Positions 32,892 through 43,532 of a DNA stretch of 64,000 nucleotides are shown piece after piece. The stretch is from the NCBI RefSeq assembly GCF_030161095.1, contig NZ_BSPP01000007.1:184919-248918 (forward strand). The letters run 5' to 3'. The notes under the pieces are model-generated. The model ran no database searches. It was not told the origin of the DNA and saw only the letters and a list, made by a program, of their open reading frames with translations. The position numbers were made by a program, and so were the translations under genes. The stretch comes from Cypionkella aquatica. GTDB taxonomy: Bacteria; Pseudomonadota; Alphaproteobacteria; Rhodobacterales; Rhodobacteraceae. Numbering within the stretch: position 1 is the first letter of the stretch; every line of letters starts with the position of its first letter.

Positions 32892-33905
32892 ATGGAAGAG
32901 GTCCGCGACCAGAACATCGGCCGCTCTGCCCATATCCCGGTGTTGTTGCGCCCGTTGCTGGCAGCCGTCGCCCCTGTGCGGGGGCTGTGGCTGGATGGCA
33001 CGTTCGGGGCAGGGGGCTATACTCAAGGTCTGTTGCACGCCGGGGCGGAGTGCGTGATCGGCGTGGATCGTGACCCATTGGCCTTGCAGATGGCGTCTGC
33101 TTGGGCGGGTCAATATGGCGATCGTCTGCGGCTGGTGGCGGGCAATTTCTCGGACATGGACGTGCATGCGGGCGCGCTGCTGGACGGCGTTGTGCTGGAT
33201 CTTGGCGTGTCGTCGATGCAGATTGATCAGGCAGAGCGCGGCTTTTCGTTCCAGAAAGACGGCCCCTTGGATATGCGGATGAGCCAATCTGGCGAATCCG
33301 CCGCCGATATCGTCAACACCGCGTCTGAACAGCGCTTGGCCGACATTCTGTATCATTTCGGCGAAGAACGCGCCTCGCGCCGCATTGCCCATGCGATTGT
33401 GGAACAGCGGGCCGAGCCGATCACCACAACGCTGCGGCTGGCCGAAATCGTTGCCAAATGCCTGCCGCGCCCGAAGCCGGGGCAAAGCCATCCCGCCACG
33501 CGGTCTTTCCAAGCCCTGCGCATCGCGGTGAACGAAGAATTCAGCCAGTTGGTGCAGGGGCTTCTGGCGGCGGAACGCGCGCTGAAACCCGGCGGCTTGC
33601 TGGCGGTTGTGACCTTTCATTCGCTGGAAGACCGGGTTGTGAAGCGGTTTTTCCAACAAGCGGCGGGCGAAGAGCCCAATTCCAACCGCTATGCCCCGGT
33701 CAAGGAAAACACCACCGCGCGGTTTGAACTGGTAACCCGCAAGGCCGTCGGCCCGGATGATGTTGAACTGGAAGAAAACCCGCGCGCGCGCTCGGCCAAG
33801 TTGCGGGTCGCCCGTCGCACCGCAGCGCCTGCCAAAGACGTGGAAGGCGCAAGCCTGAACGCCCCCGATCTGCCAAAATCCAACCCCAAAAAAGGACACC
33901 GCTAA
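32892..33905 (+). CDS. rsmH: 16S rRNA (cytosine-1402-N4)-methyltransferase
   Basis: 337 residues from the ATG at 32892. SAM-binding motif [47 protein letters not shown], and the RsmH-specific [11 protein letters not shown] and [16 protein letters not shown] are all present. It methylates C1402 in the ribosomal P site. Tightly coupled with mraZ upstream and ftsL four bases downstream. The C-terminal tail is Ala/Lys-rich and somewhat longer than average. Confidence 0.97.
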   Translation: MEEVRDQNIGRSAHIPVLLRPLLAAVAPVRGLWLDGTFGAGGYTQGLLHAGAECVIGVDRDPLALQMASAWAGQYGDRLRLVAGNFSDMDVHAGALLDGVVLDLGVSSMQIDQAERGFSFQKDGPLDMRMSQSGESAADIVNTASEQRLADILYHFGEERASRRIAHAIVEQRAEPITTTLRLAEIVAKCLPRPKPGQSHPATRSFQALRIAVNEEFSQLVQGLLAAERALKPGGLLAVVTFHSLEDRVVKRFFQQAAGEEPNSNRYAPVKENTTARFELVTRKAVGPDDVELEENPRARSAKLRVARRTAAPAKDVEGASLNAPDLPKSNPKKGHR

Positions 33906-33908
33906 GCC

Positions 33909-34283
33909 ATGCGCCCCGTGCTTTACGTTCTGTCGTTTCTTGCCGTGATGGCATTGGGTTTCTGGGCCTATCGCGAGAATTACGCGACCCAGGCCGCTTT
34001 GCGCGATGTGACGGATTTGCAGAATGAAATCGCGGGCTTGCGCGAAAGCCTGTCGATTGAGCGCGCCGAATGGGCTTACCTCAACCGCCCCGACCGTCTG
34101 CGCGATCTGGGTACGCTGAACTTTGATCGTCTGGGCCTGTTGCCGATGGAGCCGTCGCAGTTTGGCGCGGTCAACGCGGTGGCGTTTCCGCCCGCGCCTT
34201 TGGTCACCAATCTGCCGCTGGATGGCACGGAAATGGTCTCGGGTGTGCTTGATACGTCAGCTGATGCGGAGCAGACGCCATGA
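33909..34283 (+). CDS. ftsL: Cell division protein FtsL
   Basis: 124 residues. One N-terminal membrane helix (VLYVLSFLAVMALGFWAY) and a heptad-type coiled coil (LRDVTDLQNEIAGLRESLSI) in the periplasm, then the conserved EWAYLNRPDRLRDL found in alphaproteobacterial FtsL. It bridges FtsB/FtsQ and activates FtsWI at the septum. Its end overlaps ftsI by four bases (ATGA). Sequence conservation is low in this family, so position between rsmH and ftsI carries much of the weight. Confidence 0.92.
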   Translation: MRPVLYVLSFLAVMALGFWAYRENYATQAALRDVTDLQNEIAGLRESLSIERAEWAYLNRPDRLRDLGTLNFDRLGLLPMEPSQFGAVNAVAFPPAPLVTNLPLDGTEMVSGVLDTSADAEQTP

Positions 34284-36067
34284 CCCGCACCCCGCTGCGC
34301 CCGCTGGCCCGGATTCTGAACGCCCGTCAAAAGGGCGAAAACCCCGATTCAATCGAGCGCGAAAATCTGCGTCTGCGCCATGAAGTGATGCGCGATAAAT
34401 CGCGTGGTAGCGCTCAGGTGCGGCTGGTGTTTCTGGCGCTGTTCTTTTTCGGCGTGTTCACCCTGATCGGCGCACGGATGGGCACGATTGCGGCCTCGGA
34501 ACCGGTAGAGCCGCGCACCGCATCCGCTGGCACCGACATTGATGCGGGCCGCGCCGATATTGTTGATCGCAATGGCCGGATTCTGGCCACCAACATGCTG
34601 ACCCATGCGCTGTATGTGCAGACCCGCGATCTGATCGACGCCAAGCATGTCGCCCAAGAGCTGGCGCGGATTTTCCCCGATCTGGACGAGAAAACCCTGC
34701 TGCGCCGCTTTACCGATGGTCGCAGCTTTCTCTGGGTGCGCAAAGTGCTCAGCCCCGAGCAGATGCAGCAAGTCCACGAAATCGGCGACCCCGGCCTGCT
34801 GTTCGGCCCGCGCGAGATGCGGCTTTACCCCAACGGCACTTTGGCCGCGCATGTGCTGGGTGGGTCGTCCTTTGGGGCCGAGGGCGTGCACAGCGCCGAG
34901 GTGATCGGCACCGCAGGGCTAGAGAAATTCGCCGATGCGCGGCTGCGTGATCCGGCTCAGGCGGGCACGCCACTTGTGACCTCGCTGGATATCACCGTGC
35001 AAGCGGCGGTCGAGGATGTGCTGGGCTCTGGCATCACCATGATGAACGCCAAGGGCGGCGCGGCCGTGCTGATGAACGTCAACACCGGTGAAATCGTGGC
35101 TTTGGCCGCGGGCCCGACCTTTGATCCCAACGACCGCCCCGCCAACCCAACCAAGGGCGATCCGTCTGACAGCCCCTTGTTCAACCGTGCGGTGCAGGGG
35201 ATTTACGAGCTTGGCTCGACCTTCAAGATCTTTGCCGCAGCGCAGTCGATTGAACTGGGCCTGCTGACACCCGAGACTTTGGTGGATGCCAATGCGCCGA
35301 TGCGCTACGGCAAATTCACCATCAAAGAGTTTGAAAACCACAATTATGGCCCGATGCTGTCGGTGGCCGATGTCATTGCCAAATCCTCGAATGTCGGCAC
35401 CGCTCATATCGCCATGATGATCGGCGGCGAGCGGCAGCAGGCGTTCCTGAAGGCACTCGGCTTGTTCGATCCATCGCCGGTTGAGCTGGTCGAGGCCAAG
35501 GGTGCCAAACCTCTGCGCCCGGCGCGGTGGCCTGAAATCGTCACGATTACGGCAGCTTATGGTCACGGCGTTGCGGGCAGCCCGCTGAACTTGGCCGCAG
35601 CCTATGCCACGATTGCCAATGGCGGCATCAAGGTCACGCCGACCTTGCTGAAGCGCACCGAGCCGATGCAGGGCGAGCGCGTTTTGTCCAAGCGCGTGGC
35701 CTTGATGTCGGTCGCGATGATGCGCCGTGTGGTCACAGAAGGCACCGCCAGCTTGGGCGATGTGCCGGGCTATGCGGTGGCGGGCAAGACTGGCACGGCT
35801 GACAAGGCCAAGCCCGGCGGCGGCTATTACAACGGCAAAGTGGTGAACACTTTTGCCAGCGTCTTTCCCGCCAATGATCCGCAGTATGTGTTGGTGGTGA
35901 CGCTTGACGAACCCGTCGAGACCACCGGTCCGAAGCCGCGCCGCACCGCAGGCTGGACGGCTGTTCCGGTTGCAGCCGAGATCATCCGCCGTGCCGCCCC
36001 CTTGCTGGGGATGCGGCCACAGGTTGAAGCCGCCAGCTTGGATGGGCTAGTAGCCGTCAAGAACTAA
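34280..36067 (+). CDS. ftsI: Septal peptidoglycan transpeptidase FtsI (PBP3)
   Basis: 595 residues. Cytoplasmic N-terminus, one membrane helix (RLVFLALFFFGVFTLIGA), pedestal domain with DRNGRILATNM, then the transpeptidase: STFK with Ser313, SSN in AKSSNVGTAH and KTG at Lys503. It cross-links septal peptidoglycan with FtsW. It starts inside the ftsL stop codon and is followed after 16 bases by murE. FtsW is not encoded in this window. Confidence 0.96.
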   Translation: MTRTPLRPLARILNARQKGENPDSIERENLRLRHEVMRDKSRGSAQVRLVFLALFFFGVFTLIGARMGTIAASEPVEPRTASAGTDIDAGRADIVDRNGRILATNMLTHALYVQTRDLIDAKHVAQELARIFPDLDEKTLLRRFTDGRSFLWVRKVLSPEQMQQVHEIGDPGLLFGPREMRLYPNGTLAAHVLGGSSFGAEGVHSAEVIGTAGLEKFADARLRDPAQAGTPLVTSLDITVQAAVEDVLGSGITMMNAKGGAAVLMNVNTGEIVALAAGPTFDPNDRPANPTKGDPSDSPLFNRAVQGIYELGSTFKIFAAAQSIELGLLTPETLVDANAPMRYGKFTIKEFENHNYGPMLSVADVIAKSSNVGTAHIAMMIGGERQQAFLKALGLFDPSPVELVEAKGAKPLRPARWPEIVTITAAYGHGVAGSPLNLAAAYATIANGGIKVTPTLLKRTEPMQGERVLSKRVALMSVAMMRRVVTEGTASLGDVPGYAVAGKTGTADKAKPGGGYYNGKVVNTFASVFPANDPQYVLVVTLDEPVETTGPKPRRTAGWTAVPVAAEIIRRAAPLLGMRPQVEAASLDGLVAVKN

Positions 36068-36083
36068 GCTTGGGGGATAGGCG

Positions 36084-37577
36084 ATGACGGATCGGGCGGC
36101 AGATCGGGCAAAGACATTGGCAGATTTGGGCCTGACCGCCCGCGATGGCCGCAATCCAACGCTCTCAGGCATCACGCAGGACAGCCGCGCGGTGGCCCCC
36201 GGCTTTTTGTTCGCGGCCATGCCGGGCAGTGCGGCGCATGGCGCAAGCTTTATAGCCGGGGCGTTGGAACGCGGCGCTGCTGCGATCCTGACCGATGCCG
36301 CAGGGGCGGCTATGGCCGCTGATGCCTTGGCTGCATCGGATGCCGCCCTGATTGTTGCTCAAGACCCGCGCGAGGCTTTGGCGGGGGCATCCGCTTTGTG
36401 GTTTGGCGCGCAACCTGCCGTGATGGTGGCGGTGACAGGCACCAATGGTAAAACTTCTGTTGCGACCTTTGCGCGTCAGATCTGGACGGCTTTGGGCTAT
36501 CCCGCCATCAACATCGGCACCACCGGGGTAGAGGGCGCATGGTCCGCGCCTTCGGCCCATACCACGCCCGATCCGATCACTTTGCACCGGATGCTGTCAC
36601 AGGCCGCGGCCGAAGGCGTCAGCCATGCCGCGATGGAGGCGTCCAGCCACGGGCTTGATCAACGCCGCATGGACGGCGTGCGGTTGAAAGCGGCGGGTTT
36701 CACCAATTTCACCCAAGATCATCTGGATTATCACCACACATTCGAGGCTTACTTTGCCGCCAAAGCCGCCTTGTTTGACCGCGTGCTGCCGCCCGATGGT
36801 GTTGCCGTCGTCAACATGAATGACCCAAAGGGCCATGACATAGCCCTTATCGCCGTGGCGCGCGGCCAAGGCCTGATCTCGGTCGGGCAGGGCGAGGGCT
36901 GCGATCTGCGCATCCTTGGCCAGCGCTTTGACGCGGGCGGTCAGGATGTGCGCTACGCTTGGAAAGGCACGCCCTATCAGGTGCGGCTTAATCTGATCGG
37001 CGGATTTCAGGCCGAAAACGTCGCATTGGCGGCGGGTCTGGTGATCGGCGCAGGCGAATCCGCGCGCGACGTGTTTGCAGTGCTGCCGCAACTGACGGGC
37101 GTGCGCGGGCGGATGCAACTGGCGGGCACCCGGCTGAATGGCGCCTCGGTGTTCGTCGATTACGCCCATACGCCGGATGCCCTGCAAACTGCCCTGCGCG
37201 CCCTGCGCCCGCATGTGATGGGCCGGGTGATCGTGGTGTTCGGCGCAGGCGGCGACCGCGATACCACAAAACGCCCGCTGATGGGGGCGGCTGCGCAGGC
37301 CAATGCCGATGTGCTTTACGTCACCGACGACAACCCCCGTTCCGAAGACCCCGCCCTGATCCGGGCGGCGATCATGGCCGCTTGCCCCGAGGCCAATGAA
37401 GTTGGCGACCGCGCCGAGGCGATCTTGCTGGCCGTCGATGCCCTGCAACCCGGCGACGCGCTGTTGGTGGCGGGCAAGGGGCATGAAAGCGGCCAAGTGA
37501 TCATGGGCAATATTTACCCGTTTGACGATGTAGAGCAGGCCAGCATCGCCGTGGCCGCATTGGATGGATTGTTATGA
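36084..37577 (+). CDS. murE: UDP-MurNAc-L-Ala-D-Glu:meso-diaminopimelate ligase
   Basis: 497 residues. Mur ligase P-loop TGTNGKTS, THTTPDP-like TTPDPITLH substrate segment, YHHTFEAYFAAKA, and the DNPRSEDP motif, whose Arg marks specificity for meso-diaminopimelate over lysine. It adds the third amino acid of the peptidoglycan stem peptide in the cytoplasm. ATG at 36084. The ATG of murF overlaps its stop by four bases. Confidence 0.97.
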   Translation: MTDRAADRAKTLADLGLTARDGRNPTLSGITQDSRAVAPGFLFAAMPGSAAHGASFIAGALERGAAAILTDAAGAAMAADALAASDAALIVAQDPREALAGASALWFGAQPAVMVAVTGTNGKTSVATFARQIWTALGYPAINIGTTGVEGAWSAPSAHTTPDPITLHRMLSQAAAEGVSHAAMEASSHGLDQRRMDGVRLKAAGFTNFTQDHLDYHHTFEAYFAAKAALFDRVLPPDGVAVVNMNDPKGHDIALIAVARGQGLISVGQGEGCDLRILGQRFDAGGQDVRYAWKGTPYQVRLNLIGGFQAENVALAAGLVIGAGESARDVFAVLPQLTGVRGRMQLAGTRLNGASVFVDYAHTPDALQTALRALRPHVMGRVIVVFGAGGDRDTTKRPLMGAAAQANADVLYVTDDNPRSEDPALIRAAIMAACPEANEVGDRAEAILLAVDALQPGDALLVAGKGHESGQVIMGNIYPFDDVEQASIAVAALDGLL

Positions 37578-39016
37578 CGCTGTGGACTTCAACCGATGCC
37601 GTAACCGCCACCAAGGGCCTCTCCGCCCGCGCATGGGCGGCCAATGGCGTCTCGATCGACACCCGGACCATCCAACCCGGCGATCTGTTCGTGGCGCTGA
37701 AAGATGTGCGCGATGGCCATGATTTTGTCGCCGCAGCCTTGGCCAAAGGTGCCGCCGCTGCCCTTGTCAGCCATATCCCCGAGGGCGTCAGCCCGGATGC
37801 CCCTTTGCTGATCGTGGATGACGTGCTGCAAGCGCTGGAAAACCTTGGCACGTTCGCGCGTGCGCGCACCCGCGCCAAAGTGGTCGGCGTCACCGGATCG
37901 GTCGGCAAAACCTCGACCAAGGAAATGCTGCGCCAGATTTTGGGCGGGCAGGGCCGCACCCATGCCGCCGAGGCCAGCTATAACAACCACTGGGGCGTGC
38001 CGCTGACGCTGGCGCGGATGCCCACAGACGCCGATTTCGCAGTGATTGAAATTGGCATGAACCACCCCGGCGAGATCGCCCCACTCGCCCGCCTTGCCGA
38101 TCTGGACGTGGCGCTGATCACCATTGTCGCGCCGGCGCATCTGGAGGCTTTTGCCGATCTCGCTGCAATCGCCCACGAGAAAGCCGCGATCTTTCAAGGT
38201 CTGCGCGCGGGCGGCACCGCCATCTTCCCGTCAGATCAAAGCATCACCCCGATCCTGCGCGCCGCAGCCGTAGCTGCCCACGCCAAAGCCGTGAGCTTTG
38301 GTGCGTCGGACGATGCCGACTACCGGCTGACGCAAGTGAAGCTCTGTGATGCCGCCACCATCGTGCAAGCCAGCCGTCAAGGCACGCCCGCTTTGTTCAA
38401 GGTGCTGACCCCCGGTCGCCATTTCGCCGCCAACGGTCTGGGCGCTTTGGCCGTCGCCGATGCGCTGCAGCTTGATCCGATGATCGCCGCAAGCGATCTG
38501 GGCCGCTGGCAACCCCCCGCAGGCCGGGGCACCCGCGAACATATCGTTCTGGATATTGTCGAGGAAACCAGCTTTGATCTGATCGACGATGCGTTCAACG
38601 CCAACCCGACCTCGCTCGCCGCGGCCTTGGAGGTGCTGATTGCAGCCACGCCGCAAGACGGGGTTGGCCGTGTCGGCAAAGGCCGCCGCATCGCCATTCT
38701 GGGTGATATGCTGGAACTCGGCCCGACCGAGATCGCATTGCACGAGGCCGTGGCCGACCATCCCGGCCTGCATAAAATCGACCTGATCCATTGCGTCGGG
38801 CCGCGGATGAAATCGCTGTGGAAAAAACTGCCGCGTGGCCAGCGTGGCGAATGGGTGGCCGATGCCCGCGATCTTGCCCACCGCCCGCGCAGCCTGATTG
38901 ACGCGGGGGATATTCTGCTGGTCAAGGGCTCCAAGGGCATAAAAGTCAGTCTGATCGTTGACGCCCTGCGCAAATTGGGGCAGGCAGCGGCCAAAGCGCC
39001 ACAAGGAGAAGCGTAA
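37574..39016 (+). CDS. murF: UDP-MurNAc-tripeptide:D-Ala-D-Ala ligase
   Basis: 480 residues. P-loop [27 protein letters not shown], and [18 protein letters not shown] (MurF-specific) are visible, in the standard three-domain order. It completes the UDP-MurNAc-pentapeptide by adding D-Ala-D-Ala. It overlaps murE upstream (ATGA) and mraY downstream (TAATG), so the three are translationally coupled. Confidence 0.97.
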   Translation: MTLWTSTDAVTATKGLSARAWAANGVSIDTRTIQPGDLFVALKDVRDGHDFVAAALAKGAAAALVSHIPEGVSPDAPLLIVDDVLQALENLGTFARARTRAKVVGVTGSVGKTSTKEMLRQILGGQGRTHAAEASYNNHWGVPLTLARMPTDADFAVIEIGMNHPGEIAPLARLADLDVALITIVAPAHLEAFADLAAIAHEKAAIFQGLRAGGTAIFPSDQSITPILRAAAVAAHAKAVSFGASDDADYRLTQVKLCDAATIVQASRQGTPALFKVLTPGRHFAANGLGALAVADALQLDPMIAASDLGRWQPPAGRGTREHIVLDIVEETSFDLIDDAFNANPTSLAAALEVLIAATPQDGVGRVGKGRRIAILGDMLELGPTEIALHEAVADHPGLHKIDLIHCVGPRMKSLWKKLPRGQRGEWVADARDLAHRPRSLIDAGDILLVKGSKGIKVSLIVDALRKLGQAAAKAPQGEA

Positions 39017-40098
39017 TGCTATACTGGCTCACCGAGTTTTCCGACGGCGGCGATTTTTTCAACCTGTTTCGCTACATCACCTTCCGCGCGGGCTGCGCCT
39101 TCGCCACAGCGCTGATCTTCGGCTTTATCTTCGGGCGACCCCTGATTGACTTGTTGCGCCGCAAACAGGGCAAGGGCCAGCCGATCCGCGACGATGGCCC
39201 ACAAAGCCATTTCATCAAGGCGGGCACTCCGACGATGGGCGGCTTGCTGATCCTGTCTGCGCTGATGGTCTCTACCCTGATGTGGGCGCGACTGGACACG
39301 CCCTATATCTGGATTGTCATGCTGGTGACGCTGGCCTTCGGGCTGATCGGCTTTGCCGACGATTACGCCAAAGTCACCAAACAGAACACCAAGGGCGTGT
39401 CGGGACGGGTGCGGATGCTGGCGGGGCTGGCCATCGCGGCCATGGCCGCCTATGCGGCGTCCAGCTTTCACCCGCCCGAGCTTACCAACCAACTGGCGCT
39501 GCCACTTCTGAAAAACGTCCTGCTGAACCTTGGGGTGTTTTTCATCCCGTTTGGCATGATCGTGATTGTCGGTGCCGCCAATGCGGTCAATCTGACCGAC
39601 GGGCTGGACGGGCTTGCCATCATGCCGGTGATGATCGCCGGGGCGACTCTGGGGGTGATTTCCTATGTTGTCGGCAACTTCAACTTTTCGGAATATCTGG
39701 GCGTGCATTTCGTGCCGCAGACCGGCGAGCTTTTGGTGTTCGCCGCAGCGCTGTTTGGTGCTGGTCTGGGCTTTCTGTGGTATAACGCCCCGCCGGCTGC
39801 GGTGTTCATGGGCGATACCGGTAGCCTTGCCTTGGGCGGGGCCTTGGGCGCAATCGCCGTCTGCACCAAGCATGAAATCGTGCTTGCCATCGTCGGCGGC
39901 CTGTTCGTGGTCGAGGCGCTGTCGGTGATCATTCAGGTGCTTTACTTCAAGAAAACCGGCAAGCGCGTGTTCCTGATGGCCCCGATCCACCACCATTTTG
40001 AGAAAAAAGGCTGGGCCGAGCCGCAAATCGTGATCCGGTTCTGGATCATCAGCCTGATCCTTGCGATGATTGGCCTCGCGACGCTGAAAGTCCGCTGA
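39016..40098 (+). CDS. mraY: Phospho-MurNAc-pentapeptide transferase
   Basis: 360 residues, ten membrane helices. Diagnostic segments: [11 protein letters not shown], the aspartate pair in [21 protein letters not shown], and [13 protein letters not shown]. It moves phospho-MurNAc-pentapeptide to undecaprenyl phosphate, making lipid I at the inner membrane. The ATG at 39016 shares its A with the murF stop. A strong hairpin follows, ending this part of the dcw operon before the reverse-strand outer-membrane gene. Confidence 0.97.
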   Translation: MLYWLTEFSDGGDFFNLFRYITFRAGCAFATALIFGFIFGRPLIDLLRRKQGKGQPIRDDGPQSHFIKAGTPTMGGLLILSALMVSTLMWARLDTPYIWIVMLVTLAFGLIGFADDYAKVTKQNTKGVSGRVRMLAGLAIAAMAAYAASSFHPPELTNQLALPLLKNVLLNLGVFFIPFGMIVIVGAANAVNLTDGLDGLAIMPVMIAGATLGVISYVVGNFNFSEYLGVHFVPQTGELLVFAAALFGAGLGFLWYNAPPAAVFMGDTGSLALGGALGAIAVCTKHEIVLAIVGGLFVVEALSVIIQVLYFKKTGKRVFLMAPIHHHFEKKGWAEPQIVIRFWIISLILAMIGLATLKVR

Positions 40099-40134
40099 AC
40101 CGCAGACTTCGCCGCCACTTACCCGCGTCAAACA

Positions 40135-40167
40135 AAAGCGCCTGACATTTGAAATGTCAGGCGCTTT
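40135..40167. terminator. Hairpin terminator after mraY
   Basis: Arms AAAGCGCCTGACAT (40135-40148) and ATGTCAGGCGCTTT (40154-40167), 14 perfect pairs with loop TTGAA. It lies between convergent mraY and the outer-membrane gene, so it may serve both. Confidence 0.8.
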
Positions 40168-40244
40168 GCTGTGCAGAGCCTTATTTTGCGTCCCGCTTCG
40201 GCGGCCTCGCCCCTGCGGGTCTTGGCCGCAAACTTGGATAGGAT

Positions 40245-40946
40245 TCAGGAACCGGGCAGCAAGTTGAACAGGCTGCGGTCGCCGAACATCAGGCCGGAAT
40301 TGCTGCCAAAGTTATAGCTGGCGCCGATCTTGGCATAGGTTTCCGAGCCAACATCCGTGTTCAACGCACCCAGTTCCGCATACATTTTAGAGCTTTCGCC
40401 CAAGCCGAACGAACCGCGCAATCCGTAGCGGGTCAGCGATGTGCCATCGAACGAGCCGTGGTCCAAGGACGCGCCGATCCCGACGCCATTGCCCATCACC
40501 ATGCCGCCGCTGACGCCCAGTGCATTGCCGTTGCCATTGCCATCCTGCGCATGCGCCACATAGCCCTGCACGCCGCCGGTGCCAAAGTTTTGCGCGGCTT
40601 CAATCCCGTAGATGCTGGTGCTGCCGCCGTTCACCGAATCCATACCGATGAACGCGCCCAAGGCCGTGCTGTCGGACAATTTGTAGGTTCCGTGGGTCAC
40701 GTAGTTGATCGCGGTCTCGTCGGCGAAATTCAGCAGGTTGACGCCCAGATCCATCTGCATGCCAAAACGCTCGCCAAAGCCAAGTTCGAGCGAGCCGCTG
40801 ATATTGGTCTTGGCGACCGAGAAATCATCGGTAAATCCAGATTGCGACAGCTTGACCTGCCCGCCGGTGATTTCAGCCTGCGCCGTCGAGGCGGCAAGGA
40901 TCAGGGCAAGGGTCGCCAGGGTTTTGGGGCTATGAACCATCATCAT
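40245..40946 (-). CDS. Outer-membrane beta-barrel protein, porin-like, unknown function
   Basis: 233 residues. Signal peptide (SPKTLATLALILAASTAQA) cleaved before EITGGQVKLSQSG. The mature chain alternates Gly and aromatic residues in short strands (ISGSLELGFGERFGMQMDLG, GASLDHGSFDG...TRYGLRGSFGL, YAKIGASYNFG) as in small outer-membrane barrels or GBP-type porins. The start has three ATG codons in a row (40946, 40943, 40940). It is placed antisense inside the dcw cluster, between mraY and murD, an unusual location. No ligand or named family is recognised. Confidence 0.72.
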   Translation of the reverse strand: MMMVHSPKTLATLALILAASTAQAEITGGQVKLSQSGFTDDFSVAKTNISGSLELGFGERFGMQMDLGVNLLNFADETAINYVTHGTYKLSDSTALGAFIGMDSVNGGSTSIYGIEAAQNFGTGGVQGYVAHAQDGNGNGNALGVSGGMVMGNGVGIGASLDHGSFDGTSLTRYGLRGSFGLGESSKMYAELGALNTDVGSETYAKIGASYNFGSNSGLMFGDRSLFNLLPGS

Positions 40947-41299
40947 ACACTCTTTCTTATCGTTGACTGCTTGGGTGCAGCATAGACCTCTACCGCATGC
41001 GGCTCTAGCTTTGGTGGCAAGATCGCGTCAGCTGTTGCGATGGTGTTGCGGGTTAGACTCACCTTGGGGCGAGGGGCTTGCGGTTTCGGCAATCCGGCAA
41101 GGGATTGAACCCGCCCTGTCAGGCGCTTTGATATGCGGTGGGGCTGCGGCGCGGCAAAGCTTAACAACTTCCTAAAGCCATTCGCTAACGCGTTGATAAG
41201 TCATGAACAGAAACCCTGTCCACGCGTGGACACGATGCCCGCTTGCCGCGCCCCCCCGGCTCGGGGCATTGTCTGCCCGAGTTAAAACCGGAGGCTGCG
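40947..41299. other. Divergent intergenic region before murD
   Basis: 353 bases that must hold the promoters of the outer-membrane gene and murD. The only clear structure is the 16-bp palindrome at 41217-41232. I see no credible gene. Confidence 0.55.
41217..41232. promoter_or_regulatory. 16-bp palindrome TGTCCACGCGTGGACA upstream of murD
   Basis: Perfect dyad, 68 bases before the murD start. It resembles the outer bases of the TGTCCC-type palindromes (TGTCC...GGACA) but has a different core and a promoter-proximal position, so it could be an operator. The binding protein is unknown. Confidence 0.45.
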
Positions 41300-42700
41300 A
41301 TGATTCCCGTAAAAGGCTATGAGGGCCAAAAACTGGCCGTGCTGGGGCTGGGCCGCTCGGGCCTTGCCACCGCCCGCGCTCTGATTGCCGGGGGGGCCGA
41401 GGCGCTGCTGTGGGACGACAGCCCCGAGGCCCGCGCCAAGGCCGAGGCCGAGGGTTTCATCTGCACCGATCTGACCCGTGCGGGCGCGTTTGACGGGGTG
41501 GCGGCGCTGATCACCTCGCCCGGTATCCCGCATCTTTATCCCACCCCCAACAAAGTGATCGCGCGGGCGCTAGAAGCAGGCGTGCCGCTGGATAACGATA
41601 TCGGTCTGTTCTTTCGCAGCTTTGCCGGGCCAGAGTGGGACGATTTCGACATCACTCCGCGCGTGATCTGCGTCACCGGATCGAACGGCAAATCCACCAC
41701 CACGGCGCTGATCCATCACATTCTGGACGTGGCGGGCCGTGCCACCCAGATGGCCGGAAACATCGGCCGTGGCGTGCTGGATATCGAGCCCGCGCAGGAT
41801 GGCGAGGTCGTGGTGCTGGAGTTGTCCTCCTATCAAACCGACCTCGCCCGCAGCCTGACGCCGGATGTGGCGGTGTTCACCAATCTGTCGCCGGATCATC
41901 TGGACCGCCACGCTGGCATGGGCGGCTATTTCGCGGCGAAACGGCGGCTGTTTGCCGAAGGTGGGCCAGATCGTGCGGTGATCGGGGTGGATGAGGTTGA
42001 GGGGCGGTTTCTGGCCAATCAGCTGTCAGAGGGGCCGCAGGATGATCGGGTGATCCGGATTTCTTCGGGGCAGAAGCTGGAGCAGTTCGGCTGGGCGGTG
42101 TTTGCCCGCAAGGGGTTTCTGGCCGAATGGCGGCGCGGCAAGCAGGTGGCCTCGATTGATCTGCGCGAGGTGGTGGGCTTGCCGGGGGCGCATAATCATC
42201 AAAATGCCTGCGCGGCCTATGCGGCTTGTCGGTCTTTGGGGATCGGGCCGAAACTGATCGAGGCGGCGTTTCAATCTTTTGCCGGATTGCCGCATCGCAG
42301 TCAGCTGGTGGGGGAAAAGGCCGGGGTGCGTTTCATCAATGACAGCAAGGCCACCAATGTCGATGCGGCGGAAAAGGCTTTGCAGGCGTTCCCCAAGATC
42401 CGCTGGATTGCGGGGGGGATGGGCAAAGAGGGTGGGATTTCGAGATTGCTGCCGCATCTGGGATCGGTGGTGAAAGCCTATCTGATCGGCCATTCGGCGC
42501 GGGATTTTGCGCTGGAATTGGGCGACACGCCCCATGAGATCTGTGAGACGATGGAGCGGGCGGTTTTGAGGGCGGCTGAGGAGGCTGTGGCGGGGGAGGT
42601 GGTTTTGCTGGCCCCGGCGGCGGCCTCGTTTGATCAGTATCCGAACTTTGAGGTGCGGGGCGATGATTTTGCGGCGCGGGTGAAGGCTTGGTTGGGGTGA
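41300..42700 (+). CDS. murD: UDP-MurNAc-L-alanine:D-glutamate ligase
   Basis: 466 residues from the ATG at 41300 ([20 protein letters not shown]), with GGAG eight bases upstream. Mur ligase P-loop [24 protein letters not shown], and [12 protein letters not shown] in the C-terminal domain. It adds D-Glu, the second residue of the stem peptide. Separated from mraY by a reverse-strand gene, it needs its own promoter. Downstream comes a hairpin and unrelated convergent genes, so ftsW/murG/murC are elsewhere. Confidence 0.97.
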   Translation: MIPVKGYEGQKLAVLGLGRSGLATARALIAGGAEALLWDDSPEARAKAEAEGFICTDLTRAGAFDGVAALITSPGIPHLYPTPNKVIARALEAGVPLDNDIGLFFRSFAGPEWDDFDITPRVICVTGSNGKSTTTALIHHILDVAGRATQMAGNIGRGVLDIEPAQDGEVVVLELSSYQTDLARSLTPDVAVFTNLSPDHLDRHAGMGGYFAAKRRLFAEGGPDRAVIGVDEVEGRFLANQLSEGPQDDRVIRISSGQKLEQFGWAVFARKGFLAEWRRGKQVASIDLREVVGLPGAHNHQNACAAYAACRSLGIGPKLIEAAFQSFAGLPHRSQLVGEKAGVRFINDSKATNVDAAEKALQAFPKIRWIAGGMGKEGGISRLLPHLGSVVKAYLIGHSARDFALELGDTPHEICETMERAVLRAAEEAVAGEVVLLAPAAASFDQYPNFEVRGDDFAARVKAWLG

Positions 42701-42802
42701 TTTGGGGTGGTCCCAACTCGGGACCGTTTATTATGGCTTTATTTCAAACGGTTATGAATCCACGTTTAGGAAACTTTAACCTTTCTGGGATTTGCTCTTT
42801 CT

Positions 42803-42862
42803 AAAATACTCCCGCCGGAGGCATCCGCCGACAACCGCGTAAGCCTCCGGCGGGGATATTTT
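42803..42862. terminator. CGCCGGAGGC-family hairpin after murD
   Basis: Inner stem CCCGCCGGAGGC (42811-42822) / GCCTCCGGCGGG (42843-42854), extended by AAAATA/TATTTT arms, giving U-tracts in both directions. It shares its core with the element at 11657-11704 and likewise separates convergent genes. Confidence 0.78.
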
Positions 42863-42905
42863 AGCAGAGAGGATGACCAAAATCTGGTTGCCCAACGGGC
42901 GCTTT

Positions 42906-43532
42906 TCACAGCCTGCGGAAGGTTGGCACCGGGCCGGAGTTGTCGAAGAACGGCACGCCGGGCTGCGGTTGGCCGTTGAGCAAGGCGGTGACTTCGGCGA
43001 GGACCACCTCGGTTATGAAGGGCAAATCCAAAGCGCGGGCTTGGGTCAGGTTGATCCAGTGCAGGTGCGAAAGCTCGGTCAATGTAGCGGCGAAATGCGC
43101 GGTGTCGCCGCTGGCGGTGGCGGCAGAGGCGAGGAAGAAGCGCGCGTCAAAGCGGCGGGTGCGGCCCGGTGGGGTGATGGCGCGGAAGATGAAACGCAGG
43201 GTGCCGGGTGCGGGGTTTGGCAGGGTGAGGCCGGTTTCCTCGGCCAGTTCGCGCAGGGCGGCGGCGGCGATGGTGCCGGGGCTTGGGGCGTCGGGCGTGC
43301 ATTGCAGCGTCAGACGGTGGGCGCAGTCTGGCGTCAGGCCGGGCAGGGTTGTGGTGGCATCATCGGCATCAACGCCACCTCCGGGAAACACATACTTCGA
43401 TGGCATGAAGGCTGCGGCATGGCCGCGCTGGCCCATCAGAACCTCAAACCCCGGGGTGGTATTGGTGTCTGTTGCGGCTGCGGCGGGCCGCCATAGCACA
43501 ATGGTGGCGGCGGGGCGGATTGCGTCGGTCAT
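42906..43532 (-). CDS. NUDIX hydrolase
   Basis: 208 residues. The NUDIX box is GTIAAAALRELAEETGLTL, in which the REx2EE core (RELAEE) is intact, preceded by FMPSKYVFPGGGVDADD. The N-terminal RPAATIVLWRP and a family-specific FIFRAITPPGRTRRFDARFF point to the CoA-pyrophosphatase/NUDT-like group, yet substrate is not determined. Same strand as the DUF983 gene, 169 bases apart. Confidence 0.87.
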   Translation of the reverse strand: MTDAIRPAATIVLWRPAAAATDTNTTPGFEVLMGQRGHAAAFMPSKYVFPGGGVDADDATTTLPGLTPDCAHRLTLQCTPDAPSPGTIAAAALRELAEETGLTLPNPAPGTLRFIFRAITPPGRTRRFDARFFLASAATASGDTAHFAATLTELSHLHWINLTQARALDLPFITEVVLAEVTALLNGQPQPGVPFFDNSGPVPTFRRL

